A DNA stretch of 40,510 nt from an uncultured Collinsella sp. (GTDB lineage Bacteria; Actinomycetota; Coriobacteriia; Coriobacteriales; Coriobacteriaceae). Below are positions 16,688-25,149 of this stretch, one piece after another. The stretch lies in assembly GCA_958427975.1 (NCBI GenBank), contig CAUAEH010000015.1, forward strand, positions 1 to 40,510. Direction: 5' to 3'. The notes beneath the pieces were generated by a model. That model searched no databases and was not told where the DNA came from. It worked only from the letters and a program-made list of their open reading frames with translations. Made by a program: the position numbers and the translations under genes. Positions within the stretch are counted from its first letter, which is position 1; each line of letters starts with the position of its first letter.

Positions 16688-16885
16688 GTGCGCTCCACAT
16701 CCATAATCCGACAAATAGGCCCAATGCATGCACATTAGAACCGTATATAGTCGAAAGTATACCCCGAGCGAGCGCAAACGACCGAATTCGGGCCATCTTA
16801 ACGCCGCGAGCGGACAAGGATATAGCCTAATCTCCATATCGGACTAAAATCATGGCAGCAAACGACCTTCTCATGCGAGGATTCT

Positions 16886-17908
16886 ATGACGGCAAGCGAC
16901 GCGACCGCGACAATTAAAAAGGGGGCACCCGAGCCCGGTTTCGATAAAACGGCTCAGCGCATCCTCAACCTTTTCTTTGTACTCAACAGTTCTCCCGAAC
17001 CGTTGACGACCGAGCAAATCGTCCTGGATTCCGATTTGGGGTACGGCTCGGGCAATATCGACTCAGACAAGCGCAAGTTCCGCCGCGATCGCGACAAGCT
17101 GCTCGAACGCGGCATCGTTATCAGGGAGGTTCGTGCTGCCGGAGCGCAGGAAACCGAGGAGAGCGCGTGGACGATCGACCGCGAGCACACGTTTGCCGCG
17201 GGAGGCCTCATCACCGCAGACGATGCCGACATCCTGCTCAATGCCATCGACCAGACACTCGCGGCAGGCTCATCCGCCTTTGCCGCGCCGCTTGCCGACA
17301 TTCGCTCCAAGATTGCCTACCTCACCGGCATGTCGACGACAGGAGAGGCACCGATCCGCCGCTCTCCCGCCGTCGATGCGGTATGGAGTGCCTTTGCCGA
17401 GCGTTGCGCGCTGCGCTTTTTGTACCAAAACGGGCGCGGTGAACAACGCGAGCGGACCGTTTGCGTCTACGGCATGTTCGAACGCGAGGGTACGGCATAC
17501 TTCTGCGGCCTCGACAATGCCACCGACGACATCAGGACATTCCGCTGCGACCGTATCGTTCGCGCCTGGAGACCTTCGAAGGCCTACGCCATCCCTGCGG
17601 ATTTCAACCTCAACGATTACTTATTCTTTGAGTTTGATCTTGCCGACCGCCCACCCGTTGCGGCTACGTTCTCGTTCGCGCGTGAAGCGCAGGCCGATAT
17701 GATCAGCGGTCTCACACGCGGACGAGGCGAACTCATGCGCACCGAAGCAGAGTGGACCTGGACCGTTGACGTGCGCGACTTTGAAGCCGCAGCCTCGTTT
17801 TGCATGGCCCATGCCATGGATGGCATGAGGCCCGTCGCCCCCGATGCTCTCAAGCAGGCGTGGAATCACCTCATCGAAAGGACGGTGCACGAGCATGCCC
17901 GTGCGTAA
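16886..17908 (+). CDS. WYL-domain transcriptional regulator (PafB-like)
   Basis: The 340-residue protein has an N-terminal winged-helix region (about 20-90, ending in a long charged helix with RRDRDKLLERG), a middle helical part and a WYL-type domain in which the usual WYL tract reads TAYFCGLDN, followed by RTFRCDRI. PafB and PafC in mycobacteria are tandem WYL proteins that activate the LexA-independent DNA-damage response. WYL domains are thought to bind a nucleic-acid ligand. The gene overlaps the start of a second WYL gene by 14 bases, which supports a PafB-PafC pair. The start at 16886 has AGGATTCT upstream, a modest ribosome binding site. The M28-like gene is divergent, and both promoters lie in the 198-bp gap. 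Confidence 0.85.
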   Translation: MTASDATATIKKGAPEPGFDKTAQRILNLFFVLNSSPEPLTTEQIVLDSDLGYGSGNIDSDKRKFRRDRDKLLERGIVIREVRAAGAQETEESAWTIDREHTFAAGGLITADDADILLNAIDQTLAAGSSAFAAPLADIRSKIAYLTGMSTTGEAPIRRSPAVDAVWSAFAERCALRFLYQNGRGEQRERTVCVYGMFEREGTAYFCGLDNATDDIRTFRCDRIVRAWRPSKAYAIPADFNLNDYLFFEFDLADRPPVAATFSFAREAQADMISGLTRGRGELMRTEAEWTWTVDVRDFEAAASFCMAHAMDGMRPVAPDALKQAWNHLIERTVHEHARA

Positions 17909-18812
17909 ACTCACCAGCGAGCAAAGACTCTCGCGCGCCATCGACATCATGGAGGCCCTCTACGCCGTCGGCGAGAATGGCATGACACGAGACGAGCTTT
18001 GCAGCCGCTTTGATATCACGGGGGCATCGCTCGACGAGATTCTCGAGATCGTCTCGACGCTTGCGGACCGAGAATCGGGCGCACGCATTATCTGCGAACG
18101 CCGCGGCGAGTGCGTGGTCCTCATCGGTGATGCGGGGCGCGTGCTACCGCTGCGTCTGAGTGCCGCCGAAGGCGCTGTGCTCAACCATGAACTTGAATCA
18201 TTGGGGATCGAACCCCAGGCGGCGGCTCGAATACGGCGAGCTCTTCTTCCCAAAGAGCTCGGTTACAACCAGCGCGTCTTTGACACCGTCGCCCACGGAT
18301 CGCACTGGCAGCAGCTGAGCTGCGCCATTCGGGACGGCGTTCGCTGCCGCATCTCGTATCGCTCGATGGATGACACACAAGCGCGCGAGCGTTTGGTCGA
18401 CCCCTTGCGCATCACAACAAACGGCGATCAAACGTATCTGATTGCCTGGGATGTCGCGGTCGATGAACAGCGTACCTATCGTATGGATAAAATCGAGGGC
18501 TTGGTCTTGACCGACGCCTCCGTCGTGCGCCACGCACCGGAGCCCGCGACCCTCCACGACTCCCTCGCCCAGGCGGAGCGGAGCGCGAAGCTTCTCATGC
18601 CGCGCGCCTTGGCAGAGCGCCTAGACTGGCCCGGCATCATGTCGATTGAACCCAATGGGACGGACAGCTCGACAGTGAATGTGCGCTACGGCTCCGAGCG
18701 CTGGCTGTTAAGCCAGGTAATCGCAGCGGGCGGGGCCATCCGCATCTTGGATGACCCCGCCCTGTCAGAGCGCCTGTGCGACTATGCGGAGACGCTCGTC
18801 TGTCCGCTCTAA
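17895..18812 (+). CDS. WYL-domain transcriptional regulator (PafC-like)
   Basis: The 305-residue protein begins MPVRKLTSEQRLSRAIDIME with a helix-turn-helix (about 10-70), followed by a WYL domain containing QTYLIAWDV and RTYRMDKIEGLVL. It overlaps the upstream WYL gene by 14 bases with AAAGGA upstream of the ATG, so the two are co-translated. The frame opens 51 bases earlier, but that start has no ribosome binding site. The stop codon overlaps the stop of the DinG helicase gene on the other strand by two bases. The two genes resemble the PafB/PafC arrangement, expected to form one heteromeric DNA-damage activator. The adjacent helicase fits a repair context. Confidence 0.85.
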   Translation: MPVRKLTSEQRLSRAIDIMEALYAVGENGMTRDELCSRFDITGASLDEILEIVSTLADRESGARIICERRGECVVLIGDAGRVLPLRLSAAEGAVLNHELESLGIEPQAAARIRRALLPKELGYNQRVFDTVAHGSHWQQLSCAIRDGVRCRISYRSMDDTQARERLVDPLRITTNGDQTYLIAWDVAVDEQRTYRMDKIEGLVLTDASVVRHAPEPATLHDSLAQAERSAKLLMPRALAERLDWPGIMSIEPNGTDSSTVNVRYGSERWLLSQVIAAGGAIRILDDPALSERLCDYAETLVCPL

Positions 18813-21703
18813 TGTCGTCGGTCGTGCGCCTGTCGCCATAGCTGCAGGTAGTGGCCGATCTGGGCTGACTCGATACGCTGGTATGAACTGGTGGGCAGCG
18901 ACGTTAAGAATTTCTTGCCGTAGCCCTTCGTCACCAGGCGCGGGTCGGCCAAAATGAGTACGCCACAATCGGTCGATGAGCGAATGAGGCGACCGGCTGC
19001 CTGCTTGACCTCGAGCACGGCCTCGGGAAGCGAATAGCGCGCCCAAGCGCGGTCTTCGCGCAGATTGCGCTCGCATGAGAGCGGGTCTGTGGGGCTCGAA
19101 AACGGCAGCTTGGGGATGATGACGCAGCGCAGCGTCTCACCGCTGGCGTCAAACCCCTCCCAAAAGGCCTTGAGCGCAAAGAGCGACGAGGTCGGTTCGT
19201 TGATAAAGCGATCGCGCAGACGGCGAGGAGACGAGTTGCGCTGCTGGCAGTTGAGTTCCAGACCCGCACGAGCCATCTTGGGCTCGACGCGAGCGTACAG
19301 CTCCTCCATGTCACGCCTATTGGTGAACAGCGTGAGCACCGAGCCGCCCATGGCAAGATGAGCGTCGACCAGCACACGCTCGAGCGCCGAAAGATAGCTC
19401 TCACGATCGCGCGGATCGGGGATATCGCCCGCAACGACTACAGCCATATTCGAATCGAAGTCGTAGCTCGAATCCAAGTGCAGCGACGATGATGTCGAGG
19501 TGCCGATGCGATCGAGGCCGACGGCATGGTTAAAGTGCTCAAAGCTCTTGGAAACCGTCATGGTCGCCGATGCGAAGATAGCCGTGTGGACCTCGGGTAG
19601 CCACTCGGTTGCCAAGGCCTCGCCAATATCGATGCGCTCCGCGGTCATCGACTCGCCGCCGGCACGCAGCCTTCGATTGACCTGCAACGAGTACACGTAG
19701 TGTTCGTCGGTACCGTCAATGATGAGCTTGAGGTTCTCGGCCAGCTCATGCAGGCGGCGCGAGATATCAGCCAGGTCGACAACAACCTCGGGCTTGTCGG
19801 CGGCGACGGCTTGTACCAGCGCGTCGACGCTCTTGTCAGCTTGTTCCAATGCGTCGATGGCAGTGTAGGCCGACTGTAAGAAATCATGCCAGTCGTCAGA
19901 TTCGCGCAGCTCGGGGCCAATCCATAGGTTCGCATTGTCATATCCCCCGCGCGCACGGCGGCCAAGCTCGCGAACGCCGTCAAACACATCGGCAATCGCC
20001 GTACTCGCACGCACAACCGTCGACGTCGCCTTGGCGGTAAGACCCAGGTAAAGCGTAGAGCCCTCCGAGGTTGCCAAATCGCGGGAAACCTGGCTCAGCG
20101 CACCGGTGCTCGAGCCACCCAGGCGCTCAAACAGAACGCGCGATTCATCCGCCGACACCACGCGCGCCCATTGACGGCGCGCCTCGCGCTCGATGGAGTG
20201 GGCCTCATCGATCACCCAGTGACGAATCGGAGGCAAGATTCTGCCCTCGGCCGCGACATTGCGGAACAGCAGGGAATGGTTGGTGACCACCACATCGGCA
20301 TGCGCCGCGCGACGGCGGGCGCCGTGGACGAGGCATTTATCGGGGAAAAACGGGCATAGGCGACGGGCGCACTCGCGCGACGCCGTCGTAAAGTCGGGAC
20401 GGTTGACGCTGCGCCAGCGAATGCCGAGCGAGTCGAGGTCGCCATCGGCCGACTGACACACGTACGCCATGATGACCGCGACTGCCGTAAGCGTGTCGGC
20501 AGGATCACGCTTGGTCGTAATTTCGACTTGGCCGCGGCTCATGCGCTCAAGTTTGCGCAAGCATGGATAGTGGTCATAGCCCTTGAGGGCGCAAAACGAT
20601 AGGCCTCCGTCCAGCTGCTCGGCAAGTTTGGGCAGCTCATGATACATGAGCTGGTCCGCAAGATTATTCGATTTAGTCGCGATACCAACCGTAATGTTGT
20701 TGCGGCGCGCGGCCTCGGCAAAAGGCACCAGGTAAGCCATCGATTTGCCGACGCCTGTGCCCGCCTCAATCACGCGATGCGTTCCCGTAACGAGTGCGTC
20801 ACGGACCTCGAGCGCCATCGCGATCTGCTCATCACGCGGCTCGTACGTGGGATACATGCGATTAACCAGGCCGCCCGGGGCATAGTCCACCTCGATTTCC
20901 TCGCGACTCGGCATCTTAAGGACCGGTAGCTCGTCCGCATCAACGCGATCATCGGCCCGATCGGCCCTGAGTACGTCGGCGCGGGCGGCGCTGAGAGAGA
21001 AGATGGAACCGGGGTTCTGTCCCGCCAAGAACGAGAAGATGGGACGATAGGACCAGGGTACGTCGGGGTGCATGTCGGCCAGGCGCGCCATTAAGCCCTG
21101 AGGCAAGTCGGTAAGCGCCACGAGCAGCACGCGCCAAACACCACACAGGGCGTCGACATCGGCGTTGGCGCGGTGCGACACCGAGTCGCAGCCAAACAGG
21201 TCGGCCATGAAAGACAGCTTGTGCGAGGCCAGGCGCGGAAGTGCGATGCGCGACAGTGCCAGCGAATCGATCCAGATGTCGCTGACGTTGACACCGCCCT
21301 TGACCGACTCGATAAACGAACGGTCGAAGGTGGCGTTATGCGCAATCACCGGGCAGCCGCCGACAAAATCGGCGAGAGCAGCCACGGCATCGACGGCCGA
21401 TGGGGCATCCACCACATCGGCGTTTGTAATGCTCGTGAGTTCGGTAATCTCGGCGGGAATCAGCTGCTTGGGATGCACGAAGGTATCAAACCGATCGACA
21501 ACCTCGCGGCCGGAAAGGCGGGCCGCCGATATCTCGATAAGCTCGTTGTCCTGCACCGAAAGACCCGTGGTCTCGGTATCGAGGACGATAACATCTTCCT
21601 CGATGAGACCAAACGATTGGGTTTTGGCGCGCTCGGCAAGCGTGGCATAGGAATCGATGACAAACTGCGGCGTTCCCGACGAAACAGCGTCCTCGATTAG
21701 CAT
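18809..21703 (-). CDS. dinG: Exonuclease-DinG family helicase
   Basis: This 964-residue protein fuses a DnaQ-like 3'-5' exonuclease domain (DTETTG at 42-47, AHNATFD at 121-127, and HRANADVD at 177-184) to an XPD/DinG superfamily 2 helicase. The helicase has Walker A EAGTGVGKS (about 313-321), DEAH at 499-502 and C-terminal QAAGRLIRSS. Cysteines 381, 445, 450 and 457 lie between the Walker A and DEAH motifs, where XPD-like enzymes bind a 4Fe-4S cluster. The ATG at 21703 overlaps the ddl stop by seven bases, so the two genes are coupled. It ends tail-to-tail against the PafC-like gene. DinG resolves R-loops and replication blocks. The exonuclease fusion is the Gram-positive form, which often lacks the cluster, so the cysteines are notable. 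Confidence 0.92.
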   Translation of the reverse strand: MLIEDAVSSGTPQFVIDSYATLAERAKTQSFGLIEEDVIVLDTETTGLSVQDNELIEISAARLSGREVVDRFDTFVHPKQLIPAEITELTSITNADVVDAPSAVDAVAALADFVGGCPVIAHNATFDRSFIESVKGGVNVSDIWIDSLALSRIALPRLASHKLSFMADLFGCDSVSHRANADVDALCGVWRVLLVALTDLPQGLMARLADMHPDVPWSYRPIFSFLAGQNPGSIFSLSAARADVLRADRADDRVDADELPVLKMPSREEIEVDYAPGGLVNRMYPTYEPRDEQIAMALEVRDALVTGTHRVIEAGTGVGKSMAYLVPFAEAARRNNITVGIATKSNNLADQLMYHELPKLAEQLDGGLSFCALKGYDHYPCLRKLERMSRGQVEITTKRDPADTLTAVAVIMAYVCQSADGDLDSLGIRWRSVNRPDFTTASRECARRLCPFFPDKCLVHGARRRAAHADVVVTNHSLLFRNVAAEGRILPPIRHWVIDEAHSIEREARRQWARVVSADESRVLFERLGGSSTGALSQVSRDLATSEGSTLYLGLTAKATSTVVRASTAIADVFDGVRELGRRARGGYDNANLWIGPELRESDDWHDFLQSAYTAIDALEQADKSVDALVQAVAADKPEVVVDLADISRRLHELAENLKLIIDGTDEHYVYSLQVNRRLRAGGESMTAERIDIGEALATEWLPEVHTAIFASATMTVSKSFEHFNHAVGLDRIGTSTSSSLHLDSSYDFDSNMAVVVAGDIPDPRDRESYLSALERVLVDAHLAMGGSVLTLFTNRRDMEELYARVEPKMARAGLELNCQQRNSSPRRLRDRFINEPTSSLFALKAFWEGFDASGETLRCVIIPKLPFSSPTDPLSCERNLREDRAWARYSLPEAVLEVKQAAGRLIRSSTDCGVLILADPRLVTKGYGKKFLTSLPTSSYQRIESAQIGHYLQLWRQAHDRRH

Positions 21704-22662
21704 GCAACGCCCGCTCGACGAAGTCCCATACGAATCAGACTGTCACAGACCTGCGGGAACGTCATGTCGTCGGTGTGGCGGATCTCATCCGGATACAGCG
21801 ACGTATCGGTCATGCCGGGAATGGTATTGGTCTCGAGGATAACGGGGCCATCCTCGCTCACGATAAAGTCGCTGCGCGAGATACCCAGGCAGCCGAGTGC
21901 CTTATGGGCAGCACAGGCGAGCTCCTGGGCACGAGCGTAGTTCTCGGGCGAAATCTGTGCCGGAATGCGATGGATGTCCGTAGGGTCGACATACTTTACG
22001 TCCAGATCGTAGAACTCGCAGTCCTCGGGCTTACGGATCTCAACGATCGGCAGAGCGCGCACGTCATCTTCGCCGTATACGCCGACGGTGATCTCGGTAC
22101 CCTCGATGCACTTCTCGACCAGCACTTTGTCGCCGTACTCAAACGCCTTGGCGATTGCCGCGGGCAGCTCGGAGGGCTCATGGACCAGGGAAATGCCATA
22201 GCTGGAACCGTTGACGGCCGGCTTCACAAAGCAGCGCTCGCCACAAACCTCGACGATATGATCGATATCGACTTCATCGCCCACCTCGAGCGCAAGGCCG
22301 GGGGCAACAGGAATGCCCGCCTTGGCGTACAGGAGCTTAGAGACCTCCTTGTCGGCACCGCAGGCGCTGGCAAGCACGCCCGAGGCCGTGTAGGGGATAC
22401 CCAGGGTCTCCATGGCGCCCTGCATGGCGCCATCCTCGCCGCCGGCACCGTGCATGGCGATAAACGCCACGTCAAAGCCGCCGGTCGCCATGGTTACCAT
22501 AAAATCATCGGCAGCCGTGTCGAGCAGCTCCACCGAAGTGTAGCCGGCCTCCTTCAAGGCAACCACGACGTTCTTTCCCGAATTGAGCGAGATCTCGCGC
22601 TCAGCGGAATGACCGCCCGCTAAGACCGCTACGTGCATGTTCTCTAGGCTTTTACCCGGCAT
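21697..22662 (-). CDS. ddl: D-alanine--D-alanine ligase
   Basis: The 321-residue ATP-grasp enzyme makes D-Ala-D-Ala for peptidoglycan. The motifs LAGGHSAEREISLNSG, AMHGAGGEDGAMQG, FVKPAVNGSSYGIS and ILETNTIPGMT are the classic Ddl signatures. The omega loop reads FYDLDVKY, retaining the Tyr associated with D-Ala rather than D-lactate specificity. No Van-type change is seen. A strong AGGAGGAG precedes the ATG at 22662. The gene lies first in a pair with dinG and is divergent from rlmN, with an 85-bp gap that must hold both promoters. Confidence 0.96.
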   Translation of the reverse strand: MPGKSLENMHVAVLAGGHSAEREISLNSGKNVVVALKEAGYTSVELLDTAADDFMVTMATGGFDVAFIAMHGAGGEDGAMQGAMETLGIPYTASGVLASACGADKEVSKLLYAKAGIPVAPGLALEVGDEVDIDHIVEVCGERCFVKPAVNGSSYGISLVHEPSELPAAIAKAFEYGDKVLVEKCIEGTEITVGVYGEDDVRALPIVEIRKPEDCEFYDLDVKYVDPTDIHRIPAQISPENYARAQELACAAHKALGCLGISRSDFIVSEDGPVILETNTIPGMTDTSLYPDEIRHTDDMTFPQVCDSLIRMGLRRAGVAC

Positions 22663-22747
22663 GGGCAGACTCCTCCTCTATAATTTCTGCAGCTGATACC
22701 ATATTGTAGCGATACCCTCTACGTTTCCCCAAAATCGAAAGGCTTCC

Positions 22748-23800
22748 ATGAATCCCAGGACTAAATCTCAGGACATTCGCGACTTGAGCCAAAACGATAT
22801 TCGCGACCTTGTGGCCGAACTTGGCCAGCCCGCCTTCCGCGCGAAGCAGCTCATCGAATGGGTCTTCGAGAAGAACGTTTGTTCGTTTGACGATATGACC
22901 AACCTTCCCAAGGCTTTCCGCGAACAGCTTAAAGAGGCTTTTGCCTTCGACACGCCGGCTGAACTAACCAAGCAGGTTTCCAAAGATGGCTCTCGCAAGT
23001 ATCTGCTCGAGTACCACGACGGCATTTCCGTCGAGACCGTCGGTATGCCCCGTCGTAACAAGCTTTCCGTCTGCGTTTCCACCCAGGCAGGCTGCGGCAT
23101 GGGCTGCGCCTTTTGCGCTACCGGTCTCAATGGCCTCAAGCGCTCTCTGACCGCTCAAGAGATCGTCGACCAGGTGCTTCATGTATCCAACGACTTTGGC
23201 GAGCGTGCCACGAGCGTTGTCTTCATGGGCCAGGGCGAGCCGTTTGCCAACTACGATGAGGTTCTCAAGGCACTGCGAATCCTCAACGACCCCGATGGCA
23301 TTGGTATCGGTGCTCGTCACCTCACCGTCTCTACCAGCGGCGTTATTCCCGGTATTCGCAAATTTGCCGATATCCCCGAGCAGTTCACGCTTGCCGTTTC
23401 CCTGCATTCCGCCATCCAGTCGACACGCAATAAGCTTATGCCCGGTGTTAAGAAGTACACGCTACTTCGCCTTCACGAGGCGCTTCAACTCTACACCGAG
23501 AAGACTGGCCGCCGCCCGACCTATGAGTATGCCATGATCGAAGGCGTCAACGATACGAATCCCGAGATGCAGGCGCTCTGCGACTTCTGCGAGGGAACGT
23601 TGTGCCACGTTAACCTGATTCAGCTTAACGACATCGAGGGCAGCCCGCTCAAGCCGTCGCCGATTCATAAGGTTGAGGATCTTCAGCGTCGTCTTGAGTC
23701 CCGTGGCATCGAGACCACGATTCGTAACTCCCGTGGTAACGATATTGACGCCGCTTGCGGACAGCTGAAGCAGCGCTTCAAAGTTCAGAAGAACGCATAG
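22748..23800 (+). CDS. rlmN: 23S rRNA (adenine-2503-C2)/tRNA methyltransferase
   Basis: RlmN is a radical-SAM enzyme that methylates C2 of A2503 in 23S rRNA and A37 in some tRNAs. The CxxxCxxC motif binding the 4Fe-4S cluster is at Cys116, Cys120 and Cys123, and the C-terminal methyl-carrying cysteine is Cys337 in DAACGQLK. VSTQAGCGMGCAFC and VFMGQGEPFANYDEV are family signatures. Length (350) is typical. AAAGG lies just before the ATG. Codon usage is rich in T-ending codons compared with gyrA, which may reflect high expression. It is followed by a parS-like site and a terminator. Confidence 0.97.
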   Translation: MNPRTKSQDIRDLSQNDIRDLVAELGQPAFRAKQLIEWVFEKNVCSFDDMTNLPKAFREQLKEAFAFDTPAELTKQVSKDGSRKYLLEYHDGISVETVGMPRRNKLSVCVSTQAGCGMGCAFCATGLNGLKRSLTAQEIVDQVLHVSNDFGERATSVVFMGQGEPFANYDEVLKALRILNDPDGIGIGARHLTVSTSGVIPGIRKFADIPEQFTLAVSLHSAIQSTRNKLMPGVKKYTLLRLHEALQLYTEKTGRRPTYEYAMIEGVNDTNPEMQALCDFCEGTLCHVNLIQLNDIEGSPLKPSPIHKVEDLQRRLESRGIETTIRNSRGNDIDAACGQLKQRFKVQKNA

Positions 23801-23818
23801 GGGAGTCGCATCCCAAAA

Positions 23819-23834
23819 CGTTTCATGTGAAACA
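23819..23834. promoter_or_regulatory. Degenerate parS-like site downstream of rlmN
   Basis: CGTTTCATGTGAAACA matches the parS palindrome TGTTTCACGTGAAACA at 14 of 16 positions. It is just past the rlmN stop and 2.1 kb from the parS cluster, so ParB could bind it. Confidence 0.65.
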
Positions 23835-23836
23835 TT

Positions 23837-23875
23837 GAACGACCCCGGTTACAGAATATGCAACCGGGGTCGTTT
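23837..23875 (+). terminator. Terminator of rlmN
   Basis: ACGACCCCGGTT and AACCGGGGTCGTTT form a 12-pair stem around an 11-base loop, followed by CATTTATT. It is a strong terminator for rlmN. Confidence 0.85.
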
Positions 23876-23937
23876 CATTTATTGACCTTAATTTTGAATC
23901 AGCTGCTACCTGTCCGATTTTTTACGGCCAAAATAAG

Positions 23938-23976
23938 GGGTCCTTGTCTCATGAATCAGACAAGGACCCCTCAAAA
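23938..23976 (-). terminator. Terminator after the YtxH-like gene
   Basis: GGGGTCCTTGTCT and AGACAAGGACCCC pair perfectly over 13 bases around an eight-base loop. On the minus strand it is followed by TTATTTT, consistent with the end of the rsmG-parAB operon. Confidence 0.75.
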
Positions 23977-23999
23977 TATGCTGAGTAATTGTTAGGTAC

Positions 24000-24254
24000 C
24001 TAATAGCCTACATTTTCCCATTGGTTGCTAACCCAACCTTGATTAATCTTTGGATTCTTCGTTACCTGAGCAGTACGCATAGTAACATCTTCTGTCATAA
24101 CATCCATTTTCTTCTTGGAAGTATCGACGATATCTTGCGCACCTCGAAGCAGACGACCTCGAAGTTCATCGTCTGTCGCGATCTTATATCCAGCAAAGGC
24201 ACCAGCCGCGACAGTCGTCGCCAATGCAATCGCAGTTAAAATCTTATTCCTCAT
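24000..24254 (-). CDS. Small YtxH-like membrane or exported protein
   Basis: The 84-residue protein starts MRNKILTAIA with a hydrophobic N-terminal helix (about 4-24, Ala/Val/Gly-rich) followed by a charged stretch ATDDELRGRLLRGAQDI and then a polar tail. This looks like the YtxH family of small membrane proteins, whose role is unclear. AAGGAGG lies five bases before the ATG at 24254. It overlaps the end of parB by 11 bases, so it is translationally coupled. Its position as the last gene of the par operon is unusual enough to note, and a link to chromosome segregation is only a guess. Confidence 0.7.
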   Translation of the reverse strand: MRNKILTAIALATTVAAGAFAGYKIATDDELRGRLLRGAQDIVDTSKKKMDVMTEDVTMRTAQVTKNPKINQGWVSNQWENVGY

Positions 24255-25149
24255 CTTGGCCTCCTTGATCAAACTGAATCATTTCGCCAAGAATACGAGA
24301 GAGCTCTTCCTCGTCTTTAAACTCAATCTCAATCTTGTTCTTTCCACGCGAGCTCTTCACACGCACGTTGGTATTAAATACCTGACGAAGCACACGGGCA
24401 GCCTTTTTAAAAGACTGAGGCGTTGCGGGCCTCGGCGTCTTAGGTGTCTCTCCTGCAGAAAACAACGGAGCGAGATTTTCTGTCGCTCTTACGGAAAGGC
24501 CCTCTGCAACAACCTTCTCTGCAAGTCGAATTCGAGCGTCCTCATAGGGAACTGCAAGAATAGCACGCGCATGACCAGCAGTAAGTTTGCCCTCAAAAAT
24601 CATCTGCTGAACAACTTCAGGGAGATCGAGAAGGCGCAGCGAGTTTGTAATTGCAGAGCGTGACTTGCTTACCGCCCTCGACAATGCCTCCTGGGTCATA
24701 CCGCTGGCATCGATGAGCTGTCGATAGCCCTTAGCCTCTTCGACGGGATTCAGATCAGAACGTTGCAGGTTTTCGATAAGAGCAAGAGCCAGCATCTCTT
24801 CATCGTTAACATCTTTAATGATGACAGGCAGTTCCTCAAGACCAGCAAGCTTTGAAGCTTGGTAACGACGCTCACCAGCAATGATCTCATAGCCGTTTCC
24901 ATGCTTGCGAACCAAAAGCGGCTGCAAAACGCCGTGTTCTTGGATTGACTCGCTTAACTCGCGAAGTTCAGTTTCGTTAAAATGAATTCGTGGCTGATTT
25001 GGGTTGGGAACGATATCCTCAATAGGTAGTTTTGTTTCAGATGCGGTATTTGCAGCCGATGTAGCCGAACCACCGGTCTCATACTCGGCCTCTGAGACCA
25101 AAGCATTGAGTCCACGTCCCAATCCGCCACGTTTCTTTACACTAGGCAC
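24244..25149 (-). CDS. parB: Chromosome partition protein ParB
   Basis: The 301-residue ParB binds parS and loads the chromosome-segregation complex. The N-terminal arginine patch (KKRGGLGRGLNALV) stimulates ParA. PNPNQPRIHF and GERRYQASKLAG (about 94-105) form the CTP-binding fold, ENLQRSDLNPVEEA is typical, and a helix-turn-helix follows (about 145-175). The C-terminal dimerisation domain is present. It overlaps parA by eight bases. Targets are the parS sites at 25982, 26021 and 26060. Base composition is lower in GC than neighbours. Confidence 0.96.
   Translation of the reverse strand: MPSVKKRGGLGRGLNALVSEAEYETGGSATSAANTASETKLPIEDIVPNPNQPRIHFNETELRELSESIQEHGVLQPLLVRKHGNGYEIIAGERRYQASKLAGLEELPVIIKDVNDEEMLALALIENLQRSDLNPVEEAKGYRQLIDASGMTQEALSRAVSKSRSAITNSLRLLDLPEVVQQMIFEGKLTAGHARAILAVPYEDARIRLAEKVVAEGLSVRATENLAPLFSAGETPKTPRPATPQSFKKAARVLRQVFNTNVRVKSSRGKNKIEIEFKDEEELSRILGEMIQFDQGGQDEE

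Noticed and set aside
13463..16738. A 1091-codon open frame on the plus strand opposite the M28-like gene
   Set aside because: It is the reverse-strand shadow of a GC-rich gene with strong codon bias, shows no family motif and has no matching ribosome binding site, whereas the minus-strand gene has GGAG before its start and recognisable motifs.
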